From JANQEU01 sp965228045 (GTDB lineage Bacteria; Bacteroidota; Bacteroidia; Cytophagales; Cyclobacteriaceae), in NCBI GenBank assembly GCA_965228045.1, contig OZ245789.1, forward strand, positions 3,286,001-3,350,000: a stretch of DNA of 64,000 nt, given 5' to 3'. This document shows, one piece after another, positions 17,761 through 25,340 of the stretch; the first letter of the stretch is position 1, and every line of letters starts with the position of its first letter. A program made the translations under genes and the position numbers. The notes under the pieces were generated by a model, which was not told the origin of the DNA, searched no databases, and worked only from the letters and a program-made list of their open reading frames with translations.

Positions 17761-18102
17761 CTTCTTCTGCCGAAACGGCAACCAAAGTTCTTTCTTGCAA
17801 TTTTTTATTGGTAGTTAAGGATAGCAGTAGGTTTCAGTCGGAATCGTCCGCCCGGTCGAGTCCTGAGAGGATCACTTCTTCTGCCGAAACGGCAACCAAA
17901 GTTCTTTCTTGCAATTTTTTATTGGTAGTTAAGGATAGCAGTAGGTTTCAGTCGGAATCGTCCGCCCGGTCGAGTCCTGAGAGGATCACTTCTTCTGCCG
18001 AAACGGCAACCAAAGTTCTTTCTTGCAATTTTTTATTGGTAGTTAAGGATAGCAGTAGGTTTCAGTCGGAATCGTCCGCCCGGTCGAGTCCTGAGAGGAT
18101 CA
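17761..18102 (+). repeat. three identical 114-bp tandem units carrying tRNA-Arg 3' fragments
   Basis: Units at 17761-17874, 17875-17988 and 17989-18102 are identical base for base. Each begins with the sequence that follows the real tRNA (a TGCCG-AAA-CGGCA hairpin and a later T-rich run) and ends with a tRNA-Arg(TCT) 3' part running from the anticodon stem to the last base. In each the T arm is broken by 18 nt, in the first unit at 17838-17855, replacing the GT of the T arm. Because 114 is a multiple of three, an open frame runs through the array; it has no protein-like character. Not a CRISPR: no spacers. Confidence 0.93.
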
Positions 18103-18183
18103 CTTTTATCCACTGTAGCCTTGGCGAAGGTGGATCGTAAACCTAAGCTTTAGCGCAAGTAGATTGCTATTTAAACCCAAACT
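18103..18183 (+). repeat. REP-like spacer S', copy of 17605-17686
   Basis: Aligns over its full length with the tRNA-Ser/tRNA-Arg spacer, ending in the same TTTAAACCCAAACT, with scattered substitutions. It keeps the TATCCAC ... GTGGAT inverted pair. Confidence 0.7.
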
Positions 18184-18229
18184 GGTCCTCTAGCTCAGAC
18201 TACGCGTCCCAACTGGATAGAGCAACTGC
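18184..18229 (+). pseudogene. tRNA-Arg 5' half with D-loop insertion
   Basis: GGTCCTCTAGCTCA and ACTGGATAGAGCAACTGC match the 5' half of tRNA-Arg(TCT) exactly, but 13-14 nt (18198-18211, containing TACGCGTCCC) are inserted in the D loop and the tRNA sequence stops at the anticodon stem. It cannot form a tRNA. Confidence 0.85.
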
Positions 18230-18260
18230 TCACCCCTAAGGCCCCGATTATTGCATGTAA

Positions 18261-18383
18261 AAAATCCTGTTCAACTACTTACTGCACTGGTTGTCATCAT
18301 TAAGAACTGATGTCAGTGGTGAATTGTATTGGTCCAATGATCGAGCTGAGAAGTTTATAAAGTTTATGCCTAAGGCTTTCTAG
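18261..18383 (+). pseudogene. possible remnant reading frame, no start codon
   Basis: The 230 bp between the tRNA-Arg remnant and the next gene contains no complete gene. One frame stays open for 40 codons and reads protein-like (HWLSSLRTDVSGELYWSNDRAEKF then FMPKAF and TAG), but a stop lies directly before it and there is no start. It may be the C-terminus of a decayed gene. No family recognised. Confidence 0.25.
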
Positions 18384-18387
18384 TCAG

Positions 18388-18405
18388 TGTAGACAAAATG
18401 TAGAC
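18388..18405 (+). promoter_or_regulatory. TGTAGAC-AAAA-TGTAGAC direct repeat, copy 1
   Basis: Two 7-bp direct repeats with an 11-bp period, the geometry of OmpR/PhoB-type response regulator sites. An identical 18-mer lies at 24049-24066. This copy is 54 bp before the ATG of the 18460 gene, with a perfect -7 box TAGCTTTG at 18438-18445 between them. Confidence 0.5.
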
Positions 18406-18437
18406 GATCATTACTTTATTTCAAATAAGGATGAGGA

Positions 18438-18445
18438 TAGCTTTG
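18438..18445 (+). promoter_or_regulatory. -7 box TAGCTTTG
   Basis: Perfect TAnnTTTG match, 22 nt from box start to the ATG at 18460. The 24127 gene has TAGCTT at exactly the same distance from its ATG. Confidence 0.5.
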
Positions 18446-18459
18446 ATCAAAATCTAAAG

Positions 18460-19140
18460 ATGAAAAAGTATCTTCTCGTGATTCTTATATCGCTTGCAGC
18501 AACAAGAGTTGTACAAGCGCAAAATATCAATTGGCACCTTGGTATAAATGGACAGTCCTCTCTGGAAGTCCAAACAGCTCCAAATATTTTTTATAGTACG
18601 GAGCTTCTAAATCCTTTAAACACAATAAAAGGAGCCGGGATTTTGGGCATGGTCGAAATACCGGTTGGCAGACATTACGTTAATTACCAGATAGGCTTAC
18701 GATATGGAACTATAATTCCGGGATATCGGGGTCCTTATAATCGATTTTACCCTGGAATCAATCCTTTCGACAGGGATAGCTGGATTGCCCTGCCTCCGCG
18801 AAAAGAAGGGATACTGATAGATCAGTTTATCACATTTTTTCCCGAACGGTTCAAAATATGGCGTAAAACTACCAATATTGGTTTTGGCGTTTCGGTACTT
18901 TCAGTCAATCCTAATCACAAATGGGACTACATTATACATGATCACAATACGAAATATATTTTCCGAAGAGGATTTAGCTACATCACCCCCGGGCTTCTAG
19001 TAGATGTTGTCAAAAAATTCAATTTCCCGATATCCCTCGGTTTGAAGCTTACATTTCATCCACATGGATTCGTTCAGTACTACCCCCAATCCACAATGCT
19101 TTCAGGAAACTTTTCGATTAACTATTGGATCAATAATTGA
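18460..19140 (+). CDS. secreted, probably outer-membrane beta-barrel protein
   Basis: 226 residues with a clear Sec signal peptide (hydrophobic run then VVQAQ, cleavage near residue 21). The mature part alternates short beta strands rich in aromatic and glycine residues (GLRYGTIIPGYRGPYN, FGVSVLSVN, SLGLKLTFHPHGFVQYYP) and ends SGNFSINYWINN, as in small outer-membrane barrels. No named family recognised. It follows the tRNA-Arg array as a single gene with a candidate operator and promoter directly upstream that are shared with the lipoprotein gene at 24127. Function unknown. Confidence 0.7.
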   Translation: MKKYLLVILISLAATRVVQAQNINWHLGINGQSSLEVQTAPNIFYSTELLNPLNTIKGAGILGMVEIPVGRHYVNYQIGLRYGTIIPGYRGPYNRFYPGINPFDRDSWIALPPRKEGILIDQFITFFPERFKIWRKTTNIGFGVSVLSVNPNHKWDYIIHDHNTKYIFRRGFSYITPGLLVDVVKKFNFPISLGLKLTFHPHGFVQYYPQSTMLSGNFSINYWINN

Positions 19141-19143
19141 TTT

Positions 19144-19566
19144 TTAAGCCTTCCAGAATTTTTGCATTTCTATAAAAAGGAAGGAGGCGGTCCAGGTAAT
19201 CAAAACCAAACCGGTCAAAGACTCTATACCTACCAGATACCTGATATCTCCGGTCACCACAATGTCACCATACCCCAGTGTGGTGTAGGTGGAAAATGAG
19301 AAGTAAACGATGTCCAGCAAAGTGCCATTGAACTCTCCTTTGAAGGTGCCCCACACCCCATCCTTATACATCCAGTAATACGCCAATGCAAAAACCCATA
19401 CTTCAAGAATGTGTGCCAGCAAGGCTACCGATACGCCAAACAGAATCCTCACCCTCTTTTTCATCCTAAGATTGGGCATTAGCTGTGTAAGCTGATATAA
19501 AAACTCATAGTGGATGATGACCACTGTCCCAATCACCAGTGTATTGATAAGAATTAGCAGATACAT
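19144..19566 (-). CDS. two-TM potassium channel (Ion_trans_2 type)
   Basis: 140-residue membrane protein. N-terminal hydrophobic segment (about 1-22), a short cytoplasmic linker rich in Arg/Lys, a second segment (about 42-68), a pore helix with the selectivity filter TTLGYGD at about 97-103, and a last segment (about 113-133). The filter is the canonical K+ sequence TxGYGD with one residue variation. There is no cytoplasmic RCK/NAD-binding domain. It is convergent with the 18460 gene, ending 3 bp after it. Role is presumably K+ flux or membrane potential; the gating signal is unknown. Confidence 0.85.
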   Translation of the reverse strand: MYLLILINTLVIGTVVIIHYEFLYQLTQLMPNLRMKKRVRILFGVSVALLAHILEVWVFALAYYWMYKDGVWGTFKGEFNGTLLDIVYFSFSTYTTLGYGDIVVTGDIRYLVGIESLTGLVLITWTASFLFIEMQKFWKA

Positions 19567-19649
19567 ACGAAATGGTGGAAAGCAACAAACCTATATCTAT
19601 AAAACTTTATGACAACTGATATACATCACAAAAAAACCTTTGAAAAATC

Positions 19650-19716
19650 AATACTACATTTAGGACATTTAATGAAACCTTTTTAAGTTTGACACGAATA
19701 CTACATTTAGGACATT
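19650..19716 (+). promoter_or_regulatory. 20-bp direct repeat before the PadR gene (candidate operator)
   Basis: AATACTACATTTAGGACATT occurs exactly at 19650-19669 and again at 19697-19716, 47 bp apart start to start. The second copy ends 6 nt before the PadR ATG, so a bound protein would block transcription or translation start; autoregulation by PadR is the simplest reading. Confidence 0.5.
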
Positions 19717-19722
19717 GACAGA

Positions 19723-20064
19723 ATGAAGAAATTTCAATTAGGTGAATTCGAGGAAATAGTGCTCCTCACCGTTGGCGTGCTTTACAATGAGGCATACGGC
19801 GTAGCCATTAAAAAGGAGATCGAGACCCGACTCAAACGCAATGTAAGCGTGGGTGCCCTTCAGTCCGCTTTGAGGCGAATGGAAAAGAAAGGTTTTTTGA
19901 ACTCCAAAGAGGGAGAAACAACGGAAAACAGAGGTGGTAAACCCAAAAGATACTTTACCATAACGGCATTTGGTAGCCAGGCATTACAATATAATCGTGA
20001 TGTCAGAACCGACCTCTGGAACTCGATTCCAAAGGTGGCGCTTGACGCAAAAATTGTATGCTAA
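19723..20064 (+). CDS. PadR family transcriptional regulator
   Basis: 113-residue winged-helix regulator of the PadR type: LGEFEEIVLLTVGVL, YGVAIKKEIE, then NVSVGALQSALRRMEKKGFLNSKEG (recognition helix and wing, about 38-62) and RGGKPKRYFTITAFG. In Cytophagales such genes sit directly before an FtsX-type ABC permease, as here, where it overlaps the permease gene by 7 bp. It likely represses its own operon; a 20-bp direct repeat just upstream is the candidate site. The signal sensed is unknown. Confidence 0.92.
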   Translation: MKKFQLGEFEEIVLLTVGVLYNEAYGVAIKKEIETRLKRNVSVGALQSALRRMEKKGFLNSKEGETTENRGGKPKRYFTITAFGSQALQYNRDVRTDLWNSIPKVALDAKIVC

Positions 20065-22688
20065 AAAAACTAGGTGACCGTATTTTCAAAGGGTTCTGTC
20101 ACCCGGATTACTATCCGGACATCAAAGGGGACCTGGAAGAACTTTACCTGGAACAGAAATCCAGCAATAAGATGGTTTCCGACTCCAGATACCTATTGGA
20201 GGTGGTGCGACTGATGCGTCCAGGTCTTATGCGCCCCCTGTTTAAAAACTCAAAATTTAAAAGAACTGACATGTTATATAATTATTTCAAAATCAGCCTT
20301 AGAAATCTTGGCAAGCACAAGGTTTTCACAGGCATAAACGTCATTGGTTTGGCTTTTGGGCTTACCGCTTTCCTCCTGATCAATGAATACATCAGGTTCG
20401 AGCGAAGCTATGATCAATTCTTCACAGACTCTGACCAGCTCTACCGTCTCACTACGGATCAGGTCATAGACAGTGTCCTGGGAACTAGGGATGCCATGTC
20501 CTTCCATCCTTCGGGAAAAGTACTGGTTGAAGAGTTTCCTGAAATCGTGGATTATACCACCAGCTGCCCTTTCGTTTCTCTGATCACAAGGCACAATGAT
20601 CGGGTAGTGAATGAAGAAAACATCATAGCGGCGGATTCTAATTTTCTGAAGATTTTTGATTACAAAGTTCTGGCAGGTGACAGGGAAACCATGCTGGATG
20701 AGCCTTACAGTCTGGTTCTGACCAAATCAAAGGCCGAAGCTTACTTCGGAGATGAAAATCCGGTAGGTCAATCGATTCAGGCATTGGGGAGCTTCCAAAG
20801 GCAATTCAAAGTCACTGGCGTAATTCAGGATGTCCCCGAAAATACGCATTACAAATATGACCTGTTAATGTCTCTCAAAAGCATTCAGGAACGACTCGAT
20901 GACGACGCATGGAGTGGATATAATTATTACACCTTTCTTAAAATCCTCCCCTCTGCAAACATTGATGAGTTACAAGCTAAAGTCGCACCCTTGTCTAAAA
21001 AGTATTTGGGGGAGGATTCAAAACTTGTTTTCAATATCCAACCGGTAGAATCCATCCATCTTTATTCGGATTTCACCTACGAGCCGGAAATCCATGGCAG
21101 CGCAAGATCAGTAGACTTCATGGTAGTGATTTCCGTATTCATCATCATCATCGCCTGGGTCAACTACGTGAATCTTTCCACTGCACGGGCTGTGGATAGG
21201 GCAAAGGAAGTTGGGCTTCGAAAGGTGATCGGTGCCCATAAGTCACAACTCATCAACCAGTTTATGTTTGAATCCCTTTTGGTTAACTTCATGGGGGCAT
21301 TGCTGGCCCTGTTTATGGCGGAGATATTACTCCCTTACTTCAACCAGCTTATTGGAAAAGACATAGCGGTAAGCGTATGGAATAATATCCCGTTCCTTAA
21401 AAACCTGGCAATATTCTTCCTGATCGGAACTCTCATCTCAGGGATTTATCCGGCTTTGGTCCTGTCCCGTTTTCAGCCGGTGACAGTACTTAGGGGCAAG
21501 TTTCGGAATTCGAAAGGAGGTGTGATGCTAAGAAAAGGACTGGTAGTTGTCCAGTTTTCGGCTTCCCTTGTCCTGATCGCCAGTACATTTATTGTAACCA
21601 GGCAGGTTCAATATATGTTGAGTACGGATTTGGGAATTGACATTGACTATGTAGTGGGATTTAGCAATCCCAGCTATGATAGCGAGAGAGAGGAAGAAAT
21701 GACTGAGAAATTCAAAACTTTCAAGGATCAACTTAAATCAAATCCGGCAATTTCAGCGGTGGGTATGACGTCCAATTTGCCTGGTGGGGGAAGCTCAGAC
21801 ATCAACTCATCAAGTGGTGGTGTCCGGATAGTGGGCGTTACGGATCGGTTAGATGGAACTGTCTACATGCAGGGCAATGATCCTGGATTTATGGAGACGG
21901 TAGGTCATGAGCTTATTTATGGAAGAAACTTTCATGAGAATCGGGAGGTCGATTCTGCTTCGCTTATTGTCAATGAGGCCTTCCTGAGGCGACTTGGGAT
22001 CCAGGATTTGGAGAGCATGCTTAACGAGAAAGTGCAGTTTGGAAGAGATCCTGAAAACAGAAAATGGACCATTATTGGAATCGTTGAGGATTATCACAGA
22101 ACCAGTCTTAAAAGTTCTGTTGAACCTACTGTCTACTGGAATTGGCAAAGACCCGGAAACACAGTGGTAAAACTAGATCCCAAAAACTATGAAGTTGGGC
22201 TTGAGCATATCCAGGCTACATGGGAATCCATATTTCCCGGATCTCCTTACTCCTATATTTTCTTAGATGAAAGATTCGAAAGGCTATACACGGAAGACAA
22301 GCGATTTGGTAAGGTGTTTGGAACATTTTCCATACTGGCAATTCTGGTAGCCGTGTTAGGGTTGTTTGGTCTCTCAGCCTTTATGGCAATGCAGCGATCC
22401 AAAGAGGTCGGAGTACGAAAAGTTCTTGGTGCTTCGATTTCTGGTATCGTAGGCTTGTTTTTTAAGGATTACCTGGTGCTAATTATTGTAAGTGCTGTTT
22501 TGGGTATCCCGCTAACCTATTTTGCCATGAATGCCTGGCTGGATAACTATGCCAATCGCATTGATTTTCCATGGTTCCTGTCAATTTTATCCATTGTTAT
22601 CGTGGGACTCCTTGCATTTCTTACGGTGGGTTACCAGGTAATGAAGGTGGCCAATATGAATCCAAGTAAAACCCTGCGATATGAGTAG
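20058..22688 (+). CDS. ABC transporter permease with permease-prefix domain (MacB/FtsX type)
   Basis: 876 residues. Residues 1-60 (CHPDYYPDIKGDLEELY) form the soluble prefix domain found in Bacteroidota permeases that follow PadR genes. A MacB-type periplasmic core domain and FtsX four-TM unit follow, then a second core and FtsX unit: KEVGLRKVIGAHKSQLINQF and later SKEVGVRKVLGASISGIVGLF are the repeated coupling motifs. Efflux or lipid/peptide extrusion is the usual inferred role. No ATPase is encoded next to it; the orphan MacB-type ATPase at 36650-37315 could serve it. Translationally coupled to padR. Confidence 0.92.
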   Translation: MLKKLGDRIFKGFCHPDYYPDIKGDLEELYLEQKSSNKMVSDSRYLLEVVRLMRPGLMRPLFKNSKFKRTDMLYNYFKISLRNLGKHKVFTGINVIGLAFGLTAFLLINEYIRFERSYDQFFTDSDQLYRLTTDQVIDSVLGTRDAMSFHPSGKVLVEEFPEIVDYTTSCPFVSLITRHNDRVVNEENIIAADSNFLKIFDYKVLAGDRETMLDEPYSLVLTKSKAEAYFGDENPVGQSIQALGSFQRQFKVTGVIQDVPENTHYKYDLLMSLKSIQERLDDDAWSGYNYYTFLKILPSANIDELQAKVAPLSKKYLGEDSKLVFNIQPVESIHLYSDFTYEPEIHGSARSVDFMVVISVFIIIIAWVNYVNLSTARAVDRAKEVGLRKVIGAHKSQLINQFMFESLLVNFMGALLALFMAEILLPYFNQLIGKDIAVSVWNNIPFLKNLAIFFLIGTLISGIYPALVLSRFQPVTVLRGKFRNSKGGVMLRKGLVVVQFSASLVLIASTFIVTRQVQYMLSTDLGIDIDYVVGFSNPSYDSEREEEMTEKFKTFKDQLKSNPAISAVGMTSNLPGGGSSDINSSSGGVRIVGVTDRLDGTVYMQGNDPGFMETVGHELIYGRNFHENREVDSASLIVNEAFLRRLGIQDLESMLNEKVQFGRDPENRKWTIIGIVEDYHRTSLKSSVEPTVYWNWQRPGNTVVKLDPKNYEVGLEHIQATWESIFPGSPYSYIFLDERFERLYTEDKRFGKVFGTFSILAILVAVLGLFGLSAFMAMQRSKEVGVRKVLGASISGIVGLFFKDYLVLIIVSAVLGIPLTYFAMNAWLDNYANRIDFPWFLSILSIVIVGLLAFLTVGYQVMKVANMNPSKTLRYE

Positions 22689-22726
22689 GATATGAGGTAA
22701 CAGGTATTTTTATTTACTTCGCCTGA

Positions 22727-23368
22727 ATGCAGGGTAAAGTATTTGGAATTGGGTTTCAAAAAACCGGGACTTCATCTCTACGAGAGGCACTCAGGATACT
22801 TGGCTATCGTGTCAAAGATGCTACACCAAGAGCTCTGGTTCCAATCTTAAAGAAAGACTATCCTAAAATCAAATCAATCCTGGATGATTACGATGCCGCG
22901 GAGGATACTCCCTGGTTCATGATTTATAAGGAGCTTGATGAGCTTTATCCCGGGTCAAAGTTTATCCTGACAGAAAGAGATGCCGAATCATGGTTCAAAA
23001 GTGTCAGTCGACATATCGGAAATTTGAGGAGCGCCCATCACGAATGGATATATGGCCGGGGCAAAGGCATACCATCGGATGACAAGGAGCATACAATATC
23101 TGTTTTTAACAGACATAATGAGGAAGTTCGTACCTATTTTCAAAATCGACCTAACGATCTAATCGTCCTTAATTTTAGGAATGAGGCAAAATGGGAACCT
23201 CTCTGCGAATTCCTGGGAAAGGAAATTCCGGGATCGGCGTTCCCCCACTTCAATGAAGTAGGAACGGCCAATATCAGAAGTCCCCTTGGCAGGAAACTTA
23301 AGTATGCACGAAAACAACTGAAGCAAAACCTGAAAATGAAATACCTGGATATAATGGGGTATTGGTAA
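22727..23368 (+). CDS. sulfotransferase family protein
   Basis: 213-residue protein with a PAPS-binding P-loop-like motif at the very N-terminus (GIGFQKTGTSSLREAL, about 7-22), the typical 5'-phosphosulfate loop of sulfotransferases, and FILTERDAESWFKSV at about 84-98, corresponding to the 3'-phosphate-binding loop with its Arg and Ser. It could sulfate a glycan, lipid or small molecule. No secretion signal. It is a short gap behind the permease on the same strand. The acceptor is unknown. Confidence 0.82.
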   Translation: MQGKVFGIGFQKTGTSSLREALRILGYRVKDATPRALVPILKKDYPKIKSILDDYDAAEDTPWFMIYKELDELYPGSKFILTERDAESWFKSVSRHIGNLRSAHHEWIYGRGKGIPSDDKEHTISVFNRHNEEVRTYFQNRPNDLIVLNFRNEAKWEPLCEFLGKEIPGSAFPHFNEVGTANIRSPLGRKLKYARKQLKQNLKMKYLDIMGYW

Positions 23369-23370
23369 CT

Positions 23371-23979
23371 TTATATGTATTCCAACACAAATCTGGAATG
23401 AATCCATTTCACTCCATCGATTATTTCCTCCGACTCTTTCTTTATGTCAAAGCGCGTGACCTTATTTCCCAGTTCATTTAAAATTCCATAAATCCCACCT
23501 TCAAATAGGAATACATTCCAGTCATAAAAAACTTCCGGTGAATGTACCAGAGCTTCATGGAAGTATTTATCGTTGGTGACAATGTCATAGTTCATGGCGT
23601 TAGTATATCCTTTGATCATCTGAGGAGTAGACTTTAGTACCCTTAAAGCACCTCCAGCAACATTCTTCAGTAAAAACTTAAATATACTATTCAACCCATT
23701 TCGGACATTCTCTTCATTGAATTTCACACAAAAATCCTTGAATTCCATTCCAAGTTCTTTCGCGGAAGACTTAGCCAGATTCATATTTACCATTGCGGGG
23801 TACTTGGATGACGCCAAAAATGATCCGTTGAATTTCGGATCAAATTCCTTCATTTTCTTAGCTACATAATCGTACCCTAATTGTTTTTCCATAAAGTCTT
23901 TTAGGCTCTTGTAACTTGTTCCTTTTACATAGAAAAGGTCAAGGTTGATTTCTGTTGGGATAGTTTCCATGATTGCCAA
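23371..23979 (-). CDS. DUF2378/TIGR02265-like protein, copy 2
   Basis: 202-residue soluble protein, clearly homologous to the protein at 970-1593: VKGTSYKSLKDFMEK, SSKYPAMVNM, GLNSIFKFLLKNVAGGALRVLKSTPQMIKGYTNAMNYDIV and GGIYGILNELGN line up with the other copy at the same positions. The C-termini differ most. No DNA-binding, kinase or heme motif was recognised. It is convergent with the sulfotransferase gene (2 bp apart). Family link to DUF2378 is by pattern only. Function unknown. Confidence 0.7.
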   Translation of the reverse strand: MAIMETIPTEINLDLFYVKGTSYKSLKDFMEKQLGYDYVAKKMKEFDPKFNGSFLASSKYPAMVNMNLAKSSAKELGMEFKDFCVKFNEENVRNGLNSIFKFLLKNVAGGALRVLKSTPQMIKGYTNAMNYDIVTNDKYFHEALVHSPEVFYDWNVFLFEGGIYGILNELGNKVTRFDIKKESEEIIDGVKWIHSRFVLEYI

Positions 23980-24048
23980 TAGTTATTGATGATCAATTCT
24001 ATTTCAAAACCAGGGTCAATCCTATTTTCTACATCGATGATTTCGTCA

Positions 24049-24066
24049 TGTAGACAAAATGTAGAC
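24049..24066 (+). promoter_or_regulatory. TGTAGAC-AAAA-TGTAGAC direct repeat, copy 2
   Basis: Identical to 18388-18405. Here a third, inverted box TCTACAT lies at 24029-24035 facing ATGTAGA at 24048-24054. The repeat ends 60 bp before the ATG at 24127, and TAGCTT at 24105-24110 occupies the -7 position. Confidence 0.5.
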
Positions 24067-24126
24067 CCCAAATTCTCAATCATGCTTTTTAAATAGAACT
24101 ATTTTAGCTTAAAACATTAAAGAACC

Positions 24127-24603
24127 ATGAAGCAAATTACTCCTATTATACTATTGACAGTCCTTCTGATAGCAAGTTGTAAAACTGATCAAAATGAACC
24201 GGAATTATATTCAATCCTTCCTGGTGCTTATAAGGGAAGTTTCAATTGTGAATCATTCTGTCAGGACATTTCAACCGAATCAATTTTGACCGGCAATTTG
24301 GTGTTAGTATTCACAGGGAATTCTGATTTTCTTGTGCTGAACGAGATCATTTCCGAAATAAGGAATGATGGCAAACATATCTACGAATTCATTCTCACAA
24401 GTTCCGGAGCATATACAATTTCCGATGGTTTGGTACAATTCAATCCCATAAAATGTAATGAGCCGGATTCAAACTGCTTTGTAACAAGCATACTTTCCGG
24501 AAAAAGAATAAACATTGCCGAAACGGCGATTCAAATCGATTCGGAAATCGGATGGTTTTATTACGAAAAAATTGCCGAATTCGAAAGTGATCTGAATCTT
24601 TAG
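24127..24603 (+). CDS. hypothetical lipoprotein
   Basis: 158 residues with a lipoprotein signal (LLTVLLIASC, lipobox Cys near 18). The mature protein is acidic, beta-rich and contains several cysteines (NCESFCQDIS, KCNEPDSNCF) that could form disulfides in the periplasm or on the surface. No family recognised. It overlaps the convergent SDR gene by 4 bp. Its promoter region shares an 18-bp direct repeat and a TAGCTT box at identical spacing with the 18460 gene, so the two are probably controlled together. Confidence 0.7.
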   Translation: MKQITPIILLTVLLIASCKTDQNEPELYSILPGAYKGSFNCESFCQDISTESILTGNLVLVFTGNSDFLVLNEIISEIRNDGKHIYEFILTSSGAYTISDGLVQFNPIKCNEPDSNCFVTSILSGKRINIAETAIQIDSEIGWFYYEKIAEFESDLNL

Positions 24604-25340
24604 CTATTCAACTTAATAAATCCTCCATCGATGGGATAATCCGTGCCGGTAATAAAGCCTGCATCCTCCGAGCAAAGAAACAATGCCAACCTGGCTATTT
24701 CTTCCGGCTTTCCCATCCTGCCAATAGGTTGGGTTTTTGAAAGTTTCTCAAACATCTCGGTTTCTTTACCGGGATAGTTTTTACCCAAAAATCCATCCAC
24801 AAATGGTGTATGCACCCGGGCTGGTGATATGCTGTTGCAGCGGATTCCATCCCCAATAAAGTCTTTGGCAATAGAGAGCGTCATTGTCAAAACTGCTCCT
24901 TTGGTCATGCTATATGCAAACCGATCGGAAATACCCAGCGTAGCCGCTACGGAGGCCATATTTAAAATACAGCCTTTAGTTATCCTCAAGTGAGGAATAG
25001 CTGCTTTGACACAATTGAAGACACCTTTCACGTTAACCCTGTAGAGTTTATCGAAATCTTCTTCATCCGTATTTTCAGCGTTTCCAACATGAGCTATCCC
25101 GGCATTGTTTACAAGGATATCGATGGGCGACTCGGAAGCAATCTGGTCAATCACATTTCTCACCTGAGTCGAATCACTTACATCGCAAGAATGATAAATC
25201 TTATTGCCGGTCACATCAGGATCCACTGAAACCTCCAGAACATGCACGATGGCCCCGTTTTTCTCAAATTCATCCGAAATCGCCAGTCCTATTCCGCTTG
25301 CTCCCCCGGTGACGATTGCTGTCTTTCCTTCAAGTTTCAT
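24600..25340 (-). CDS. SDR oxidoreductase, candidate 2-keto-3-deoxy-L-fuconate dehydrogenase
   Basis: 246-residue classical short-chain dehydrogenase: TGGASGIG at 12-19, NNAGIAHVG near 87-95, catalytic Ser and YSMTK near 143-156 (Tyr-x3-Lys), SPARVHTPFVDG and GTDYPIDGG at the C-terminus. It overlaps the FAH-family gene by 4 bp (ATGA), so both are made from one transcript. In non-phosphorylative L-fucose/L-rhamnose breakdown, an SDR oxidises the 2-keto-3-deoxy acid and an FAH enzyme cleaves the diketo product; this pair fits that role. Substrate is inferred from context. Confidence 0.82.
   Translation of the reverse strand: MKLEGKTAIVTGGASGIGLAISDEFEKNGAIVHVLEVSVDPDVTGNKIYHSCDVSDSTQVRNVIDQIASESPIDILVNNAGIAHVGNAENTDEEDFDKLYRVNVKGVFNCVKAAIPHLRITKGCILNMASVAATLGISDRFAYSMTKGAVLTMTLSIAKDFIGDGIRCNSISPARVHTPFVDGFLGKNYPGKETEMFEKLSKTQPIGRMGKPEEIARLALFLCSEDAGFITGTDYPIDGGFIKLNS

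Noticed and set aside
17761..18102. CRISPR array
   Set aside because: The units are adjacent and identical with no unique spacers, and no cas gene is nearby.
17808..18140. Open reading frame of 110 codons with three identical internal repeats
   Set aside because: It exists only because the 114-bp tRNA-Arg repeat length is a multiple of three; it starts on a GTT-rich region without a start signal and translates tRNA and terminator sequence.
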